Below are positions 19,627-27,182 of a stretch of 35,412 bases of DNA, one piece after another. The DNA is from a virus: positions 1 to 35,412 of IMG/VR virus record IMGVR_UViG_3300020056_002874. One strand, 5' to 3'. Numbering within the stretch: position 1 is the stretch's first letter; each line of letters starts with the position of its first letter. Under the pieces are notes generated by a model. The model searched no databases, was not told where the DNA came from, and saw nothing but the letters and a program-made list of their open reading frames with translations. A program made the position numbers and the translations under genes.

Positions 19627-20341
19627 AGTATTTTTTAACAATGGTGTTGTTATTAGACAGAAAATCGATATACTTTGAGCTATGCTCTCTCTTTAATAAG
19701 CTTAAATTATTGGCAGATAGACATAATCCATCCAAATTACTGTCGTTTTTTCTAATGGCAGCATAATGTGGTTTTTTAACATTATATAAAAAGTTGATAT
19801 AGTTTAAGTCTTCCTGTAGTTGCGACATGCTTTTCCAATGTATATATATAATAAAATCAACCCGTAAAGTATTTACATTTAGTATATCAAAAAGTCTTTC
19901 ATTTTCTGATTGATTTTTTATAATAAGATTATGTATTTTCCAATCTGATATCATTTCAGATTGATAGTGTTTTACTGTGTTCTTTAATTGTTCTTTATTG
20001 AGGAATGTTATTATAGATATCTTGTATGGGATATTATTTAATGTGTTTATATTTTTGGGAATAGATAATATCTCATTTTCTGATTTGTCCGAAGCGTCTA
20101 CTACGAGATAGTAATTTAGCTTGTTTTGCTGCCTAACAAATTCTTCTATGTCTTCTGGCAGCTTATCTTTATATTTATCAAAAGACTGTTTAGAAAACGC
20201 ATACGAACACTTGTAGTCTTGTATATAGTTATATCCGTCTTGTTTTTTTAGTTCATAGCTATCTTTGATCAGATCTGGAATATTAAATGAACAACCATAA
20301 TTGGACTTGCTAAAATAGCAGTCTTCACATTTGGTATTCAT
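19619..20341 (-). CDS. Cys-motif protein in glycan cluster, possible GT2-like domain
   Basis: The 240-residue product has an N-terminal cysteine set (CEDC at residues 5 and 8, a Cys at 17 and another near 44) that could hold zinc or an iron-sulfur cluster, then a Lys/Asn-rich region. About residues 105-150 (YKISIITFLNKEQLKNTV, WKIHNLIIKN) resemble the first strands of a family-2 glycosyltransferase, but the DxD metal motif is not clear. The start ATG overlaps the previous stop by four bases. I do not recognise the complete protein; a glycan-related role is inferred from context. Confidence 0.5.
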   Translation of the reverse strand: MNTKCEDCYFSKSNYGCSFNIPDLIKDSYELKKQDGYNYIQDYKCSYAFSKQSFDKYKDKLPEDIEEFVRQQNKLNYYLVVDASDKSENEILSIPKNINTLNNIPYKISIITFLNKEQLKNTVKHYQSEMISDWKIHNLIIKNQSENERLFDILNVNTLRVDFIIYIHWKSMSQLQEDLNYINFLYNVKKPHYAAIRKNDSNLDGLCLSANNLSLLKREHSSKYIDFLSNNNTIVKKYYE

Positions 20342-20751
20342 AGCTTACTCCTTATTACGGTATATGAAGCAAACGAGCCGTCAAATGTGATTTGATCTAT
20401 ATCTATATCTGTGTTTTTATGAAATATTTCAATTATGTTAGATCTATCTAATAAGCACTTAATTGATGAAATATATTGACATATTTCGTCTTTGCTTAGG
20501 TCTCCATTATGATAATTAGAAATCATTTGATCCCAATCAAGAAGTCTAAAGGTTAATTTTGCATTGTGTTTTAATTTATTACACAATAGCGATAGGATGT
20601 TAATCGCCTGATCTTTTGAGAGTAGGTTCATGAAAGATATATTGATGTGAGCTTCTGAAAAATTAGGTATAGAGTCTATATCAGAAATGCTTACATTGTT
20701 TGCGCCCTCTAGAGAATAATTATTTTGATAAGATATATTGGTAATTTTCAT
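20338..20751 (-). CDS. Methyltransferase-like fragment
   Basis: This 137-residue protein resembles only the second half of a class I SAM-dependent methyltransferase: a strand near residues 34-41 (HINISFMN), then a helix (DQAINILSLLCNKL), then a strand (AKLTFRLLDWDQM) and a final helix. The glycine-rich SAM-binding motif I (ExGxGxG) expected at the N-terminus is missing, so catalysis alone is unlikely. Overlaps of four bases on both sides place it firmly in the operon. It may act as a partner domain, or be a decayed methyltransferase kept for another use. The family call is tentative. Confidence 0.5.
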   Translation of the reverse strand: MKITNISYQNNYSLEGANNVSISDIDSIPNFSEAHINISFMNLLSKDQAINILSLLCNKLKHNAKLTFRLLDWDQMISNYHNGDLSKDEICQYISSIKCLLDRSNIIEIFHKNTDIDIDQITFDGSFASYTVIRSKL

Positions 20752-21581
20752 TTAGAAATTTCCTGTAAAATTGAATTAAAGTTATTGACAGAATAATATT
20801 CTTGTATAATTGAGGTTGAAGGCGCTGGCTTTGAGAGACAAGATACCACACATCGATATATATCGTCGTATGTTTTAAAGTTGGTAATTAAATCTTTTTC
20901 TGGATAATTATTTAAATTCATGTTAGTAATAATATTACACCCACATGACAAGCCGCATAATACATTTAGTCTTGAACTGAAATCTAAAATGGCTTTATAT
21001 GGAGATATAGCATCAAATATTGATTTGATGTCAAGAGTGATGGACTTAACTATATTTACATTAATACCCTTCTGTTGTAAAGATGACGCTATGTTGTTTA
21101 CCATATTATTGTTTTCTAGATTAAAAATCAAAAGGTCTTTTGTTTTTGGTGAATCTTTTCTGTATTCCGGTATTGCATAATTGCAATTGATGGCATTTGA
21201 TACATATCCATCCGATCGCCTATTGAAATTGATTACATGGACATTATTAATATTTTTTTGCAATATTAGGAGATCTTCTCTTTTGGTTTTTGACAAATCA
21301 TCATGATTAAAGATAAGCAGATCAGTATTAGTATTAAATATATTATCTATTTGTTCTGCATTGACAAACACAGAATTTAGTGCAGTAAAGTTGTAGTTGA
21401 TGTCTAATATGGTGGAGTTGTTTTGGTGTTTAATAAATAAAAACCTATCATCTGTCATATCCATTACTAACGCATCAAATATAGACCCATGACCATGATA
21501 CAATATGTTATATCTATGATTCAGTGTCTTGGATTTAATTTTTTGGTAAAGATTATTACTTGACCATTCTGATTTTAACAT
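20748..21581 (-). CDS. Glycosyltransferase-like protein (GT-B-like)
   Basis: The 277-residue protein shows Rossmann-type alternation with a hydrophobic strand near residues 87-92 (DLLIFNHDD), a phosphate-loop-like centre (LLIFNLENNN) and, near residues 206-220, NVLCGLSCGCNIITNM, resembling the C-terminal nucleotide-sugar-binding site of GT-B enzymes. The classical acidic EX7E pair is not complete. The start ATG overlaps the preceding stop by seven bases. The Asn/Ile/Lys-rich composition matches the other genes of the cluster. The assignment rests on pattern and context only. Confidence 0.5.
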   Translation of the reverse strand: MLKSEWSSNNLYQKIKSKTLNHRYNILYHGHGSIFDALVMDMTDDRFLFIKHQNNSTILDINYNFTALNSVFVNAEQIDNIFNTNTDLLIFNHDDLSKTKREDLLILQKNINNVHVINFNRRSDGYVSNAINCNYAIPEYRKDSPKTKDLLIFNLENNNMVNNIASSLQQKGINVNIVKSITLDIKSIFDAISPYKAILDFSSRLNVLCGLSCGCNIITNMNLNNYPEKDLITNFKTYDDIYRCVVSCLSKPAPSTSIIQEYYSVNNFNSILQEISK

Positions 21582-22531
21582 AATATGTCTGCAAGTTGTG
21601 ATATCGGATATTTACTAGGTTCTTTTTTATGTGATAGTATGTTTTCTTTGAGGCTCTTTTTTATGATGGTATACTGCGTTTGGTTGTGATCGCTTAATTT
21701 ATCTAGATCTAAATCTCCATAGGATATAATGGTGTTATTATTTTTAGAGGCCAAAGAACAATTACTAATTAATTCATATTGATTATTTATGGATAAGAAT
21801 ATATCAGCAGAGCTATGGAGAGAGCTTAGTCTGGAATGTGAAAGATTATCTAACATTAATAAGACCTTATCTTCCTTATTGGTGTGCAGATCTGATTTGC
21901 ATTGTTCGTAGTAAGATATTAGATCTTTCTTATTTGATGTGTTTGTTTCGCAACAAATAATAAGGCATATATTGTCATTTTGATTGCAGCAATCGATAAA
22001 TGTTGGTATTAATGATCTTATAGAAGCTTTGTCTCCATCATAATTGCCAATAAAATAATATTTTTTATAAGAGGAGTAGATGCCTAGATCGAGCGTGTAC
22101 TTGCTGGTACTTTTGGTCGATTGTGGGTATGGTATTTTAAAAATATTAGAATTAGAGATACCTATATCCAAAAATTTCTCATAGTCGAAATCGTTAAAAA
22201 CAAATATGCCATCAAATTCTTTTAGCTTATTGTGGTACTTGGTATTGATTGATAGGTCTTGTTGGGTTATAGGTATCAAATAATTTTTTGTATAGCGATT
22301 AATAGATGCTGTTTCTATTAAACAATGAGTGATGACGGCATCAGGCATTTTGCTAAGTTCAGACATTCTCAAATAAGGAATGGTCGAAGATTTCTCATCA
22401 TCATACCCAGAATAGATAGGATATGCATATGTTTGTATTTGGTTAAGTGTACATATGTCTTCCAGTATGCTTGCAGAGCAATAGCCTATAGCATTGTTGG
22501 ATTGGAACGGTCCATTATAAAGTATTTTCAT
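21575..22531 (-). CDS. Glycosyltransferase family 4-like protein
   Basis: I set the start at the internal ATG at 22531 (MKILYNGPF), typical of GT-B enzymes, overlapping the upstream stop by 17 bases; an upstream in-frame start at 22570 would give an unlikely 13-residue extension. The 318-residue product has an N-terminal strand and glycine motif, a middle KKYYFIGNYDGDKASIRSLI segment that matches the second Rossmann domain of family 4 enzymes, and a late LSSLHSSADIFLSI segment that often precedes the sugar-nucleotide site. The usual EGFG...E motif is degenerate (SINNQYELISNCSLAS). Activity is therefore uncertain, though fold membership is likely. Confidence 0.62.
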   Translation of the reverse strand: MKILYNGPFQSNNAIGYCSASILEDICTLNQIQTYAYPIYSGYDDEKSSTIPYLRMSELSKMPDAVITHCLIETASINRYTKNYLIPITQQDLSINTKYHNKLKEFDGIFVFNDFDYEKFLDIGISNSNIFKIPYPQSTKSTSKYTLDLGIYSSYKKYYFIGNYDGDKASIRSLIPTFIDCCNQNDNICLIICCETNTSNKKDLISYYEQCKSDLHTNKEDKVLLMLDNLSHSRLSSLHSSADIFLSINNQYELISNCSLASKNNNTIISYGDLDLDKLSDHNQTQYTIIKKSLKENILSHKKEPSKYPISQLADILC

Positions 22532-24170
22532 TTTTGTTTTTAAGTTTGGCGTATTGTATGAAGTCATCATTGAATCTTATGTTTTCTTTTATTACTGCAG
22601 CTAATTCGTTATTATTATTAATTAGTATATTTAATTGCTCTATGGCGCTATTTATATCATAATGATGATACGACATTCCATTTTGCTGAAAACCATAATC
22701 TATATCATTTAAAATAGTGAGAATTTTATGAGAAGAAAACATATTAATATCTCCAAGGTTATTTTTGCATATAGATATAATATTTTCTAAGTCTGCATTT
22801 TCTTTAATATTTGTGATTTTTTGCATAGATACTGGCCGATCCCAGTGACCAGGTGCCTGCGGCTCTATTTGATCCAAATATTTTTCCCATTTCTTTGACA
22901 CATCGTCCCAATTGTAAAATTTTTCTGTCAATGTTCTTATTTCGGTTCTCTTTTTTTCTACAATAGGAGCTGGCCAGCTCATGACTGTTTTGATAGCAGA
23001 AATCAAATCGTCATTATTGGGATATACCCTAATCGCTCTAGTTTCTAATTCTTTAAAATACGTTTGAACACCAACAGGAAAAGCTTTTAATTTTTGAATA
23101 ATGTCGCACATAGCGCTGTAGTCTATAGTTGCTATGGGGATACCACAAGCTGCTGCCTCTACTTGAGGCATCCCAAAGCCTTCACATATTGCATATTGTA
23201 CATAAATGTCAAAAACGTTATATATGACAGACAATTGCTTTGATTCAATACCAGCTGAAACACTAGGAAAGACTTTATTTTTAGATAGGCATTTATCGCA
23301 TATGGTGCTGGGACCAGCAAACACTCCGCATGTAACATCATTGCACTTTTTGCACACATATGTAAAAAGCACCCTATTGGCCAATCTATGTTCTTTTAAC
23401 AGCTCAGGGATGTCCCAGCCTGCATCGGGATAGCTTGTATGTAAATATAAAAATGGTATTTGCTTAACCAGGCTATTATTTTCTAGTTCATCCAAAAGAC
23501 TTCTGAAAGACTTAAACAATTCCGGTATTAGTTTTCTTTTTTGGTTTCTCATTACCGAGCCGATAATAAATGCATCGTTCGGTATATTCATTGCTCTTCT
23601 GCATTTGGTTTTGTCCTGGATTTTAAAAGTTGAAAGATCTACTCCTGGAGAAGCAGTATCAACATAGTTAATTTGTCCGCTAGATTGTTTTTCTAGTGTT
23701 TTTGCCCCCCAATCAGAATAAGTAAAAATAGCATCAGCGTCTAGGAAGGTGCTGATCCATGATTGTTGCTGTGGGGCAGAATCTACTGTCGGCATCAGAA
23801 TCCAATGAAAGAACTTTCTAGCTGGAGAAAGCTCTTGATAACTAGACATCCAATAATCTCTAATGTCTATAACAACATCAGGCTTAAAGTCAATGACAAC
23901 TTTATCAAATCTCCACCTACCGAACATATTGTCAGACCTAGATGAATATTCGTTATATCTAGGATCGGTTTTTTGCACAGCGTTTGCATAAATAGTCCAA
24001 GGGGTCTTTGAATCTCTTGGGTCATTTACATTGGCATAACTTGCAAATTCCGCTATATCATATTTATTGGTATTATATAATCGGGTCAATAGTTCTTTGG
24101 CATAGATCGAAAAGCCAGAATTGAGGAAACTGGCTTCTGAGCACATCAATATTTTTAATTTTTTCATCAT
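22515..24170 (-). CDS. Glycosyltransferase family 4 with inserted zinc ribbon
   Basis: The best-defined member of the cluster at 551 residues. The N-terminal Rossmann domain has the SEASFLNSGFSIYAKELL motif (glycine loop of GT4 enzymes) and the second has SVMRNQKRKLIP, the basic phosphate-contacting segment, and EGFGMPQVEAAACG (E330 and E338), the classical EX7E nucleotide-sugar site. Between them a four-cysteine ribbon (C273, C276, C291, C294) is inserted, not part of the standard fold. About 170 C-terminal residues extend past the GT domain. The gene is 69 bases past the ssb stop with a terminator in between, and has no clear ribosome site. It transfers a sugar from an NDP- or GDP-sugar to an unknown acceptor. 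Confidence 0.82.
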   Translation of the reverse strand: MMKKLKILMCSEASFLNSGFSIYAKELLTRLYNTNKYDIAEFASYANVNDPRDSKTPWTIYANAVQKTDPRYNEYSSRSDNMFGRWRFDKVVIDFKPDVVIDIRDYWMSSYQELSPARKFFHWILMPTVDSAPQQQSWISTFLDADAIFTYSDWGAKTLEKQSSGQINYVDTASPGVDLSTFKIQDKTKCRRAMNIPNDAFIIGSVMRNQKRKLIPELFKSFRSLLDELENNSLVKQIPFLYLHTSYPDAGWDIPELLKEHRLANRVLFTYVCKKCNDVTCGVFAGPSTICDKCLSKNKVFPSVSAGIESKQLSVIYNVFDIYVQYAICEGFGMPQVEAAACGIPIATIDYSAMCDIIQKLKAFPVGVQTYFKELETRAIRVYPNNDDLISAIKTVMSWPAPIVEKKRTEIRTLTEKFYNWDDVSKKWEKYLDQIEPQAPGHWDRPVSMQKITNIKENADLENIISICKNNLGDINMFSSHKILTILNDIDYGFQQNGMSYHHYDINSAIEQLNILINNNNELAAVIKENIRFNDDFIQYAKLKNKNENTL

Positions 24171-24187
24171 TATTTTTTGGACGATAC

Positions 24188-24217
24188 AAAAATAGCGAGG
24201 AATGAATCCTCGCTATT
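24188..24217 (-). terminator. Rho-independent terminator downstream of ssb
   Basis: A perfect 11-base-pair inverted repeat (AATAGCGAGGA, 5-base loop, TCCTCGCTATT; arms 24207-24217 and 24191-24201) is followed on the minus strand by a T-run. It lies between the ssb stop and the first glycosyltransferase gene and should end the ssb transcript, in part or fully. Confidence 0.85.
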
Positions 24218-24239
24218 CATGGTTAAGAATTAAGATTCA

Positions 24240-24611
24240 TTAAAAGGCTACAGCTTCTTGATCTTCTGATTTCTTGTATCTAGATAGCTTTGTAAGCTTT
24301 GAAAAATTATTTACCCTTACCTTGAAACTATTGTGCTTAACTCCGTCTTTTTCCCAGGAATCGTTTCTTAAGGAACCCTCCACCATGACCAGATCACCCT
24401 TGGCAAAAGACTCTCCAATAATTTCTGCGCCAGTATCCCAGGCTTCACAGTTGATAAAAGACGTAACCTTGTCTCTATCCCCATTAGCCTTTGTGTATTC
24501 TCTTGATGTAGCAACAGTAAAGTTGACTACAGCAGTCTCTTTTCCTCCAGTATTAACTCGTCGCATTTCTGGATCTCTAGCTAGGTTTCCTCTAAGAATT
24601 ACAAGATTCAT
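24240..24611 (-). CDS. ssb: Single-stranded DNA-binding protein
   Basis: The 123-residue protein has the standard SSB OB-fold from the first residue: MNLVILRGNLARDPEMR, VNFTVATSREY, FINCEAWD and GDLVMVEGSLRNDSWE match the strands in order. It starts at an ATG behind a strong AAGGAG. The C-terminus ends in EDQEAVAF rather than the usual acidic DDIPF tip, so contacts with partner proteins may differ. It coats single-stranded DNA during replication and recombination. It is transcribed from its own consensus promoter and ends at a terminator, so it appears to be expressed separately from the surrounding operons and possibly at higher level. Confidence 0.95.
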   Translation of the reverse strand: MNLVILRGNLARDPEMRRVNTGGKETAVVNFTVATSREYTKANGDRDKVTSFINCEAWDTGAEIIGESFAKGDLVMVEGSLRNDSWEKDGVKHNSFKVRVNNFSKLTKLSRYKKSEDQEAVAF

Positions 24612-24661
24612 TTAAATCTCCTTAATTATAAAAATATAAAATAACCAAACCAACTGATACT

Positions 24662-24689
24662 ATTATAGCAGAACTGTTCCGTTTGTCAA
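24662..24689 (-). promoter_or_regulatory. Consensus sigma-70 promoter for ssb
   Basis: On the minus strand, TTGACA (24689-24684) is separated by 16 bases from TATAAT (24667-24662), followed by about 50 bases to the ssb start codon. Both hexamers match the bacterial consensus exactly. The -35 hexamer contains the TGA stop codon of the polymerase C-terminal gene, so the promoter begins inside the end of that gene. Confidence 0.88.
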
Positions 24690-26308
24690 GACTGCGGCTC
24701 AAAACATTTTTCTACTATGAGGCTATCTTTGTTTTTAGACTTTTTCCCAGTAAAAACTAACACATTGCCTTCAAAAATATGTGTTTTGTATTGTTCCCAA
24801 ACGTCAGGAAATAATATGATTGAGTCAAGTATTCCGTATTGGTCCTCTCCAGTTACAAAAGCCATCTCTGATCCTGGATTCTTACCTGTTTTTGTTTTGG
24901 TTATATTAATAGATGATATTTCGGCAGCCATAATGATATCAGACTTATATGTGGTTTTAAAATCTTTGCAGTTAGTATTGGTTGTGTCTATGTCGTAAGA
25001 GTCTAATTTTGAGCATGTGATGGCTGTACCCAGTAAAGAATTTTCGGAATCAGACAACCATTCTATTTTATCTACCATAGAATACGGCGGATTGTCTATG
25101 GTTTTTATAAGATTGGCAATGATTTCTTTTCTATTCTTATTTATTTTTTCCTGCAAGAGTCCGACTAATATATTTTTTAAAGACTGATTATCTTTTTTAA
25201 TATAAGTATCACATTTTTCTATTTCTTTTTTTGTTAAGGAAGAAAATATCTCATATTCAAATAACATTTCTGTTCTTGTTTTTTTGTAGAAGTCCAAGGA
25301 GCCACAACATATTAAGGCTTTGGTTGCAGTACTATTGATATTACATAGTATCATAGATAACATTTGGTACCAATTAATATTATTGATATCTATTTGGTCT
25401 TTTTCTATTATTTGTTGCATCTTTTGAAAAACAGAATTGCCTACACCCTTAATATCTGTTAGTCCAAAAAATATCTTGCCAAACTTGATAGAAAACAGCT
25501 GATTCATATGTCTTATATCTGGTGTTTGGATAATAATATCCATTTCGTTGGCGTTTCTAACGAGCTCTTTTATTTCTTGTTGTGGATCTATTTTGTCTTT
25601 TGCAAATTTCAAATAAGAAGCAAAAAATATTCTTGGAAAATGAGCCTTGGTATATGCAGATAAGTAGGCATTCATCGCGTATGATATTGCATGGCTTTTA
25701 TTGAAAGAATATCTCTGACTTTTTTCTATCCATCCAAAAATCTCTTCTGCCGTATCTTTATCTACGGTTTTTTGTTTTAGTGCGCCTTCAATAAAAGACT
25801 TTTTGACCTTAGCCATCAGGTCAGCCTTTTTCTTTCCAATAGCCTTTCTTAAAACGTCTGCTTCTTTTAGGTCAAAGCCAGAAACAACCCTTGCTATTTC
25901 CATAGCCTGCTCCTGATATATCATTTCTCCATAACTTTTTTCAAGAGGACTTTTTAAAGATGGATGATAATAATCTACTGTTTCTTGTCCATTTTTTTTA
26001 TCAATATAATGATTACTTACGCTTTTACCGTCTCTATAGGCCTCAAGGCATCCCGGCCTTAAAATACTAATCAGGCCCGCTAAATGCTCTATATTTCTTG
26101 GTTTTAGCTTTTTGGACATACTTTGACCAAGTCTTGACTCTAACTGAAAACATCCTTTAGTATTGCCAGAGGATATCAAGTCCCAAGTTTTTTCACATTC
26201 TAGATTAATTTTTTCTAATCTAGGATCAAATTCAATCTTAGGAAAGTCGCCACTATTGTCCAATACTCTAAATTTGCATCCACAATCGAATGTAAAAATT
26301 TCAGCCAT
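24686..26308 (-). CDS. DNA polymerase III alpha, C-terminal half (fingers to OB fold)
   Basis: The 540-residue protein matches DnaE from just after the palm: WDLISSGNTKGCFQLES, then KPRNIEHLAGLISILRPG, YGEMIYQEQAMEIA, LRKAIGKKK and RYSFNKSHAISYAMNAY are all fingers-domain signatures. The later DIKGVGNS segment is the HhH motif, and residues ~450-535 form an OB-fold (IIMAAEISSINI, then MAFVTGEDQYG). It lacks the PHP domain and all three catalytic aspartates, which are in a separate gene 875 bases upstream. The first ~40 residues (with a CGC motif) have no equivalent in standard DnaE and may help the halves assemble. It must act together with the N-terminal half. A nine-base gap separates it from the exonuclease gene. 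Confidence 0.92.
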   Translation of the reverse strand: MAEIFTFDCGCKFRVLDNSGDFPKIEFDPRLEKINLECEKTWDLISSGNTKGCFQLESRLGQSMSKKLKPRNIEHLAGLISILRPGCLEAYRDGKSVSNHYIDKKNGQETVDYYHPSLKSPLEKSYGEMIYQEQAMEIARVVSGFDLKEADVLRKAIGKKKADLMAKVKKSFIEGALKQKTVDKDTAEEIFGWIEKSQRYSFNKSHAISYAMNAYLSAYTKAHFPRIFFASYLKFAKDKIDPQQEIKELVRNANEMDIIIQTPDIRHMNQLFSIKFGKIFFGLTDIKGVGNSVFQKMQQIIEKDQIDINNINWYQMLSMILCNINSTATKALICCGSLDFYKKTRTEMLFEYEIFSSLTKKEIEKCDTYIKKDNQSLKNILVGLLQEKINKNRKEIIANLIKTIDNPPYSMVDKIEWLSDSENSLLGTAITCSKLDSYDIDTTNTNCKDFKTTYKSDIIMAAEISSINITKTKTGKNPGSEMAFVTGEDQYGILDSIILFPDVWEQYKTHIFEGNVLVFTGKKSKNKDSLIVEKCFEPQS

Positions 26309-26317
26309 TGTATATTT

Positions 26318-27004
26318 CTATTTAAAAGAATCCTTAAATTTAATCTTTGGTGACATGCTTCTAAAAAGTTTCATAAATCTAATTAGAATTTCTGCTGTGT
26401 CCTGTACATCTTTAAGAGCGTCATGAGCATTTTCTTTAGATAATCCTAGATAATCTCTAAGATTGTCTAATGTATAATTTTTAAGTTCACTATTTCCTTC
26501 GAACCAATAAAATATAACATTCATAACATCTAAAACATCTCTAGGAAAAAACAGATCGGTTTTATTTTCCTTGTTTGTGTTTTTATATCTCTGGCTCAAT
26601 CTGTTGATGATTGGCAAATCGAACCTGTTAATATTGTATCCGGCAGCAATCGGGGCACTAAAACAGCTTTTTTTAGTTGACCTACTGTGATACATTTGTA
26701 GATAATTAACAAACATTTTCCATGCCTGCTCTTGCTTTTGACTAGATTTCCAGTCCTTCAAAATTTGAGCTTTGCTAACTCCTCTAACCTTAGAGTGAAA
26801 GTCTAAAACATCAGAGTCATCATATGTATAATCCTCATTTTCTTCTAGAGCAGATGGTCGCAGAGATATATTAAATTCTGAATCTGGTACTATCTCTAAT
26901 TTTATTGGGTCAACAATAACAGCTGCTATTTGTACCGGACTGCATACATCTGGATTGCAGCCATCTGTCTCTAGATCGAAAACACATATCTTATTCCTAT
27001 TAAT
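26318..27004 (-). CDS. DnaQ-like DEDDh 3'-5' exonuclease, apparent ATT start
   Basis: The frame gives 228 residues with a complete DEDDh set: FDLETDG (D10, E12), NRFDLP (D129) and HDALKDVQDT (H194, D199). The first ATG, GTG or TTG in frame is the TTG at 26761, which would remove motif I, and the first upstream in-frame stop is only one codon before an ATT at 27004-27002. That ATT has GGAGG six bases upstream and overlaps the preceding gene's stop, so I take it as the start. The protein probably supplies proofreading for the split polymerase whose two halves flank it. The alternative, a frameshift from the small gene upstream or a sequencing error, would need read evidence. Confidence 0.88.
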   Translation of the reverse strand: MNRNKICVFDLETDGCNPDVCSPVQIAAVIVDPIKLEIVPDSEFNISLRPSALEENEDYTYDDSDVLDFHSKVRGVSKAQILKDWKSSQKQEQAWKMFVNYLQMYHSRSTKKSCFSAPIAAGYNINRFDLPIINRLSQRYKNTNKENKTDLFFPRDVLDVMNVIFYWFEGNSELKNYTLDNLRDYLGLSKENAHDALKDVQDTAEILIRFMKLFRSMSPKIKFKDSFK

Positions 27005-27179
27005 TTTTCACCTCCACTTTGATATCTGGCTGAATAAATGTCCTATCATTGGCATTGCCAACCACATGACAATTAACGCTTCTGCAACAACTAACTTTGA
27101 CGGTATTAACTTTTACATATGTCTTATTATTTAAGTCAAATTGTTCGCCAATAGCGACGTCTTTAAAAGATTTTTGCAT
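27000..27179 (-). CDS. Small 59-residue phage protein between polymerase and exonuclease
   Basis: An ATG at 27179, just downstream of a GGAG that lies in the end of the polymerase N-terminal gene, opens a 59-residue frame (MQKSFKDVAIGEQFDL, then YVKVN, ending in IKVEVKN). The N-terminal F-K-D-x-x-x-G-x-x-F pattern and a later Y-V-K recur in short phage proteins with an SH3-like beta fold; I know no function for them. It is 3 bases from the gene before it and overlaps the exonuclease start by one to three bases. Perfect packing supports it being real. Confidence 0.8.
   Translation of the reverse strand: MQKSFKDVAIGEQFDLNNKTYVKVNTVKVSCCRSVNCHVVGNANDRTFIQPDIKVEVKN
27002..27015 (-). promoter_or_regulatory. 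Strong ribosome site with ATT start codon
   Basis: GGAGGTG (27015-27009, minus strand) lies inside the end of the 59-residue gene, with six bases between GGAGG and the ATT at 27004-27002. The T at 27002 is shared with the TAA stop of that gene. The perfect ribosome site and the stop overlap suggest translational coupling to a non-AUG start. Confidence 0.75.
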
Positions 27180-27182
27180 AAT

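Noticed and set aside
26318-26761. 147-residue exonuclease gene starting at TTG 26761
   Set aside because: It would lack motif I with two catalytic acids; the frame continues upstream through that motif to a ribosome site.
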